Shown: positions 6,153 to 7,511 of the stretch, piece after piece
Layout: every line of letters starts with the position of its first letter
Position numbering within the stretch: the stretch's first letter is position 1
From: Hadesarchaea archaeon
GTDB lineage: Archaea; Hadarchaeota; Hadarchaeia; Hadarchaeales; Hadarchaeaceae
Length of the DNA: 7,511 nt
Direction: 5' to 3'
Assembly: GCA_030601665.1 (NCBI GenBank)
Contig: JAUWBP010000042.1
Coordinates: forward strand, 1 to 7,511
Translations under genes and position numbers: made by a program
The notes under the pieces: model-generated
What the model was told of the DNA's origin: nothing
Seen by the model: the letters and a program-made list of their open reading frames with translations, nothing else
The model's database searches: none

Positions 6153-6806
6153 TTATCTCCTCAGGCGAAGTTCCTGGATACCTAAAGCATCCTCATACGC
6201 GTATATCGCCCGCGCGGTAACGGTTGGGGCGCGGAGCAATTCGGGGTCTATGCTCACCAGCTCGTCTGAAAGCTCGGCAACGTTCGATAAAAACTCGCCG
6301 CGTGGGAATCCACCAACTACCACGCAAACTTCATCCTCCTTCGAGAGGCCATCGAAGAGTTCCCTGCAGAGCTTTCGCTGCCCCAGCTCGCTAAACGTTG
6401 TAATTTTTTTCGACTTGATTCGCTCGATTAGCTCGGCAAGCGAGGCGTTTTCGAGACGGAGCAACGGATTCTCCGGCGGCGCTTCACCTGTGAGGAAGAG
6501 GTGCTCGATCAACCCTGTAAAGCGGTTGAACATACGGGGGAGGCGGGTGGATGGATCCACGGTGATGATTTTGTTGTGGCGGGTATGGATGTAGGTGCGA
6601 AGTAGCCCTTCCCGGTTGAGGGGTGCATCGAGTGCGAGCAACAGACAAACGTGCACGATGTCCGGCCTGCCGCGTCGGTCGCCATCGGGCAGCCTCCGCA
6701 TCGCTTGGTGGTGGAGGCTCGAGTTCAGCAAAAGTTCGGTAGGGCGTCTTCCCCGGCGCCGCGCATGCCACTGGATGACACGGTGGTTGGATATCTCCCG
6801 CGGCAC
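6153..6806 (-). CDS. nep1: Nep1 (Emg1) 16S rRNA pseudouridine N1-methyltransferase; start unresolved
   Basis: Nep1 is a SPOUT-fold enzyme that uses S-adenosylmethionine to methylate N1 of a pseudouridine in the small-subunit rRNA, and it assists 30S assembly. From GTG 6806 the product is 217 residues. Family blocks are RRGRRPTELLLNSSLHH (17-33), MRRLPDGDRRGRPDIVHVCL in part (36-55), PLNREGLLRTYIHTR (62-76), RLPRMFNRFTGLIEHLF (88-104) and VVVGGFPRGEF (162-172), with a C-terminal TVTARAIYAYED that completes the SAM-binding knot. The frame continues upstream and encodes LHLILADAELETV, which looks like the normal first strand of Nep1, but no ATG, GTG or TTG is available there. GTG 6806 is therefore the minimal start and would lose that strand. 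The true start may be non-standard or hidden by an indel. The gene heads the operon, 3 nt before rnp4. Confidence 0.9.
   Translation of the reverse strand: MPREISNHRVIQWHARRRGRRPTELLLNSSLHHQAMRRLPDGDRRGRPDIVHVCLLLALDAPLNREGLLRTYIHTRHNKIITVDPSTRLPRMFNRFTGLIEHLFLTGEAPPENPLLRLENASLAELIERIKSKKITTFSELGQRKLCRELFDGLSKEDEVCVVVGGFPRGEFLSNVAELSDELVSIDPELLRAPTVTARAIYAYEDALGIQELRLRR
6156..6162 (-). promoter_or_regulatory. Ribosome binding site of rnp4
   Basis: GAGGAGA on the minus strand lies 6 nt before the rnp4 ATG and overlaps the last codons of nep1. It is the best Shine-Dalgarno match I noticed in the operon. Confidence 0.65.
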
Positions 6807-6863
6807 GGTCTCCAGCTCGGCATCCGCTAGGATTAGATGAAGCGTGTAAGCACCAACTTCATT
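6807..6863 (-). other. In-frame 5' extension of nep1 without a standard start codon
   Basis: Nineteen sense codons lie between an in-frame TGA (6864-6866) and GTG 6806. They read NEVGAYTLHLILADAELET. The part LHLILADAELE resembles the conserved N-terminal strand of archaeal Nep1 (for example NIILAKSALELIPEEI in Methanocaldococcus, from memory). None of the codons is ATG, GTG or TTG. An ATG at 6862 exists one frame away and gives MKLVLTRFI before a stop at 6833-6835. This is probably real coding sequence whose start is lost or concealed. Confidence 0.55.
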
Positions 6864-6873
6864 TCAGCAAACA

Positions 6874-6885
6874 GATATTTTAAGC
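6874..6885. promoter_or_regulatory. AT-rich core of a possible divergent promoter
   Basis: The core GATATTTTAAGC reads as a TATA-like element on the plus strand toward the rhomboid gene, and as CTTAAAATATC on the minus strand toward nep1. About 25 nt downstream on the plus strand places initiation near 6904, leaving a leader of about 30 nt that includes a GGTGG (6919-6923) before ATG 6934. On the minus strand initiation would fall near 6853. Assignment rests on spacing and composition only. Confidence 0.35.
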
Positions 6886-6933
6886 TAGGACAAAGGACGC
6901 ATGGGTCAAGCACTCCTGGGTGGTTGGTTTTGA

Positions 6934-7511
6934 ATGTTCCCCTTGAAAGACGAGAACCCGACGCGGAGGAGACCGGTCCTAACTTATGCTTTGATTACTA
7001 CGAACGTCGCGATCTTCGTGGGAACGCTGGTTATTGGGACCCTCGATCAAGTTAATCTAGAATTTGGGATGAAGCCGAAAGAAGTGCTTGCGGGGCAGAA
7101 CCTTCACACCCTCTTCACATCGATGTTTTTGCACGGGGGGATCCCGCACATCCTCTTCAACATGTGGTACCTCTGGATTTTCGGTGACAATATCGAGGAC
7201 GTGTTGGGGAGGAGGAAATTCATACTCTTCTACCTCGGCGCGGGTCTGGTGGCTAGCTTCGCGCACGCCTTTTCCGACCCCACTTCAACGATACCAACGA
7301 TCGGCGCTTCAGGAGCCATCGCGGGGGTGCTCGGAGCCTACATACTCTTGTACCCGTGGGCCAGGGTATACACAATCGTCTTTTTCATTTTGGTTATGAT
7401 ACCTGCTTCGGTATTGATAGGTTTCTGGTTTGTGTTGCAGGTGTTCTCGGCTTCCGTGCTTTGGGCGGCTGGGGCGACCACAGGGGTGGCGTACTGGGCG
7501 CACATAGGGGG
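6934..7511 (+). CDS. Rhomboid-family intramembrane serine protease (3' end missing)
   Basis: Rhomboids cleave substrate transmembrane segments within the lipid bilayer using a Ser-His dyad. The 192 residues present start MFPLKDENPTRRRPVLTYAL, the usual short cytoplasmic leader before the first membrane helix (about 15-36). The HGGIPHILFNMWYLWIFGDN segment (67-86) contains H72 and N76, equivalent to the oxyanion-site His and Asn of GlpG. GRRKF precedes the next helices. GASG (124-127) carries the nucleophile S126, and AHIG at the window end carries catalytic H190, so both active residues are present. An in-frame TGA at 6931-6933 makes ATG 6934 the earliest ATG. The gene runs off the window without a stop and is divergent from nep1. 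Its substrate cannot be inferred. Confidence 0.94.
   Translation, partial: MFPLKDENPTRRRPVLTYALITTNVAIFVGTLVIGTLDQVNLEFGMKPKEVLAGQNLHTLFTSMFLHGGIPHILFNMWYLWIFGDNIEDVLGRRKFILFYLGAGLVASFAHAFSDPTSTIPTIGASGAIAGVLGAYILLYPWARVYTIVFFILVMIPASVLIGFWFVLQVFSASVLWAAGATTGVAYWAHIG

Noticed and set aside
1..7511. Mobile elements, CRISPR arrays, tRNA or rRNA genes, or a novel defence-like system
   Set aside because: No direct or inverted repeat arrays, transposase-like or RNA-gene signals were seen; coding density is almost complete and the genes are recognised housekeeping families.

Overview
The window is archaeal chromosome, and everything in it points to conserved housekeeping rather than an accessory island. 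The diagnostic genes are the archaeal/eukaryotic-type ribosomal proteins eS19, eL20 (LX), eL31 and eL39, the initiation factor aIF6, prefoldin alpha, the PDCD5-family DNA-binding protein, the RNase P protein Rpp21 (Rnp4), the rRNA methyltransferase Nep1 and an archaeal-type FtsY. The eS19 - PDCD5 - eL39 - eL31 - aIF6 - LX - prefoldin alpha - FtsY order is the classical archaeal cluster, best known from euryarchaea. The sequence is fairly GC-rich. I cannot name the lineage.

Left arm, plus strand (1-2191): the 3' end of gatA, a small membrane-protein gene and gatB. They are joined by two ATGA stop/start overlaps, so they are probably one translationally coupled unit. GatA and GatB belong to the tRNA-dependent amidotransferase that makes Asn-tRNA(Asn) and/or Gln-tRNA(Gln). 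The membrane protein has no obvious role in that reaction.

Main block, minus strand (6806 or slightly upstream, down to 2151), in transcription order: nep1, rnp4, a 64-bp gap, rps19e, pdcd5, rpl39e, rpl31e, eif6, rpl18a/rplX, pfdA, ftsY. Apart from the 64-bp gap the spacers are 0-16 nt, so this looks like one operon, perhaps with an internal promoter before rps19e. It combines rRNA modification, RNase P, ribosomal proteins, subunit anti-association, nascent-chain folding and SRP targeting. The 51-residue eL39 gene lies between pdcd5 and rpl31e in its own frame and fixes the start of rpl31e. The operon runs head-on into gatB, and the two coding regions overlap by 41 bp at their 3' ends.

Right arm, plus strand (6934-7511): a rhomboid intramembrane serine protease, cut by the window end just after its catalytic His. 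It diverges from nep1 across a short AT-rich core that could serve as a promoter in both directions.

Points that deserve a second look are the unresolved start of nep1, the basic GatB tail encoded over the end of ftsY, the membrane gene inside the gat operon, and the Cys-for-Thr change in the FtsY G4 motif. I saw no mobile element, CRISPR array, rRNA or tRNA, and no convincing new system.
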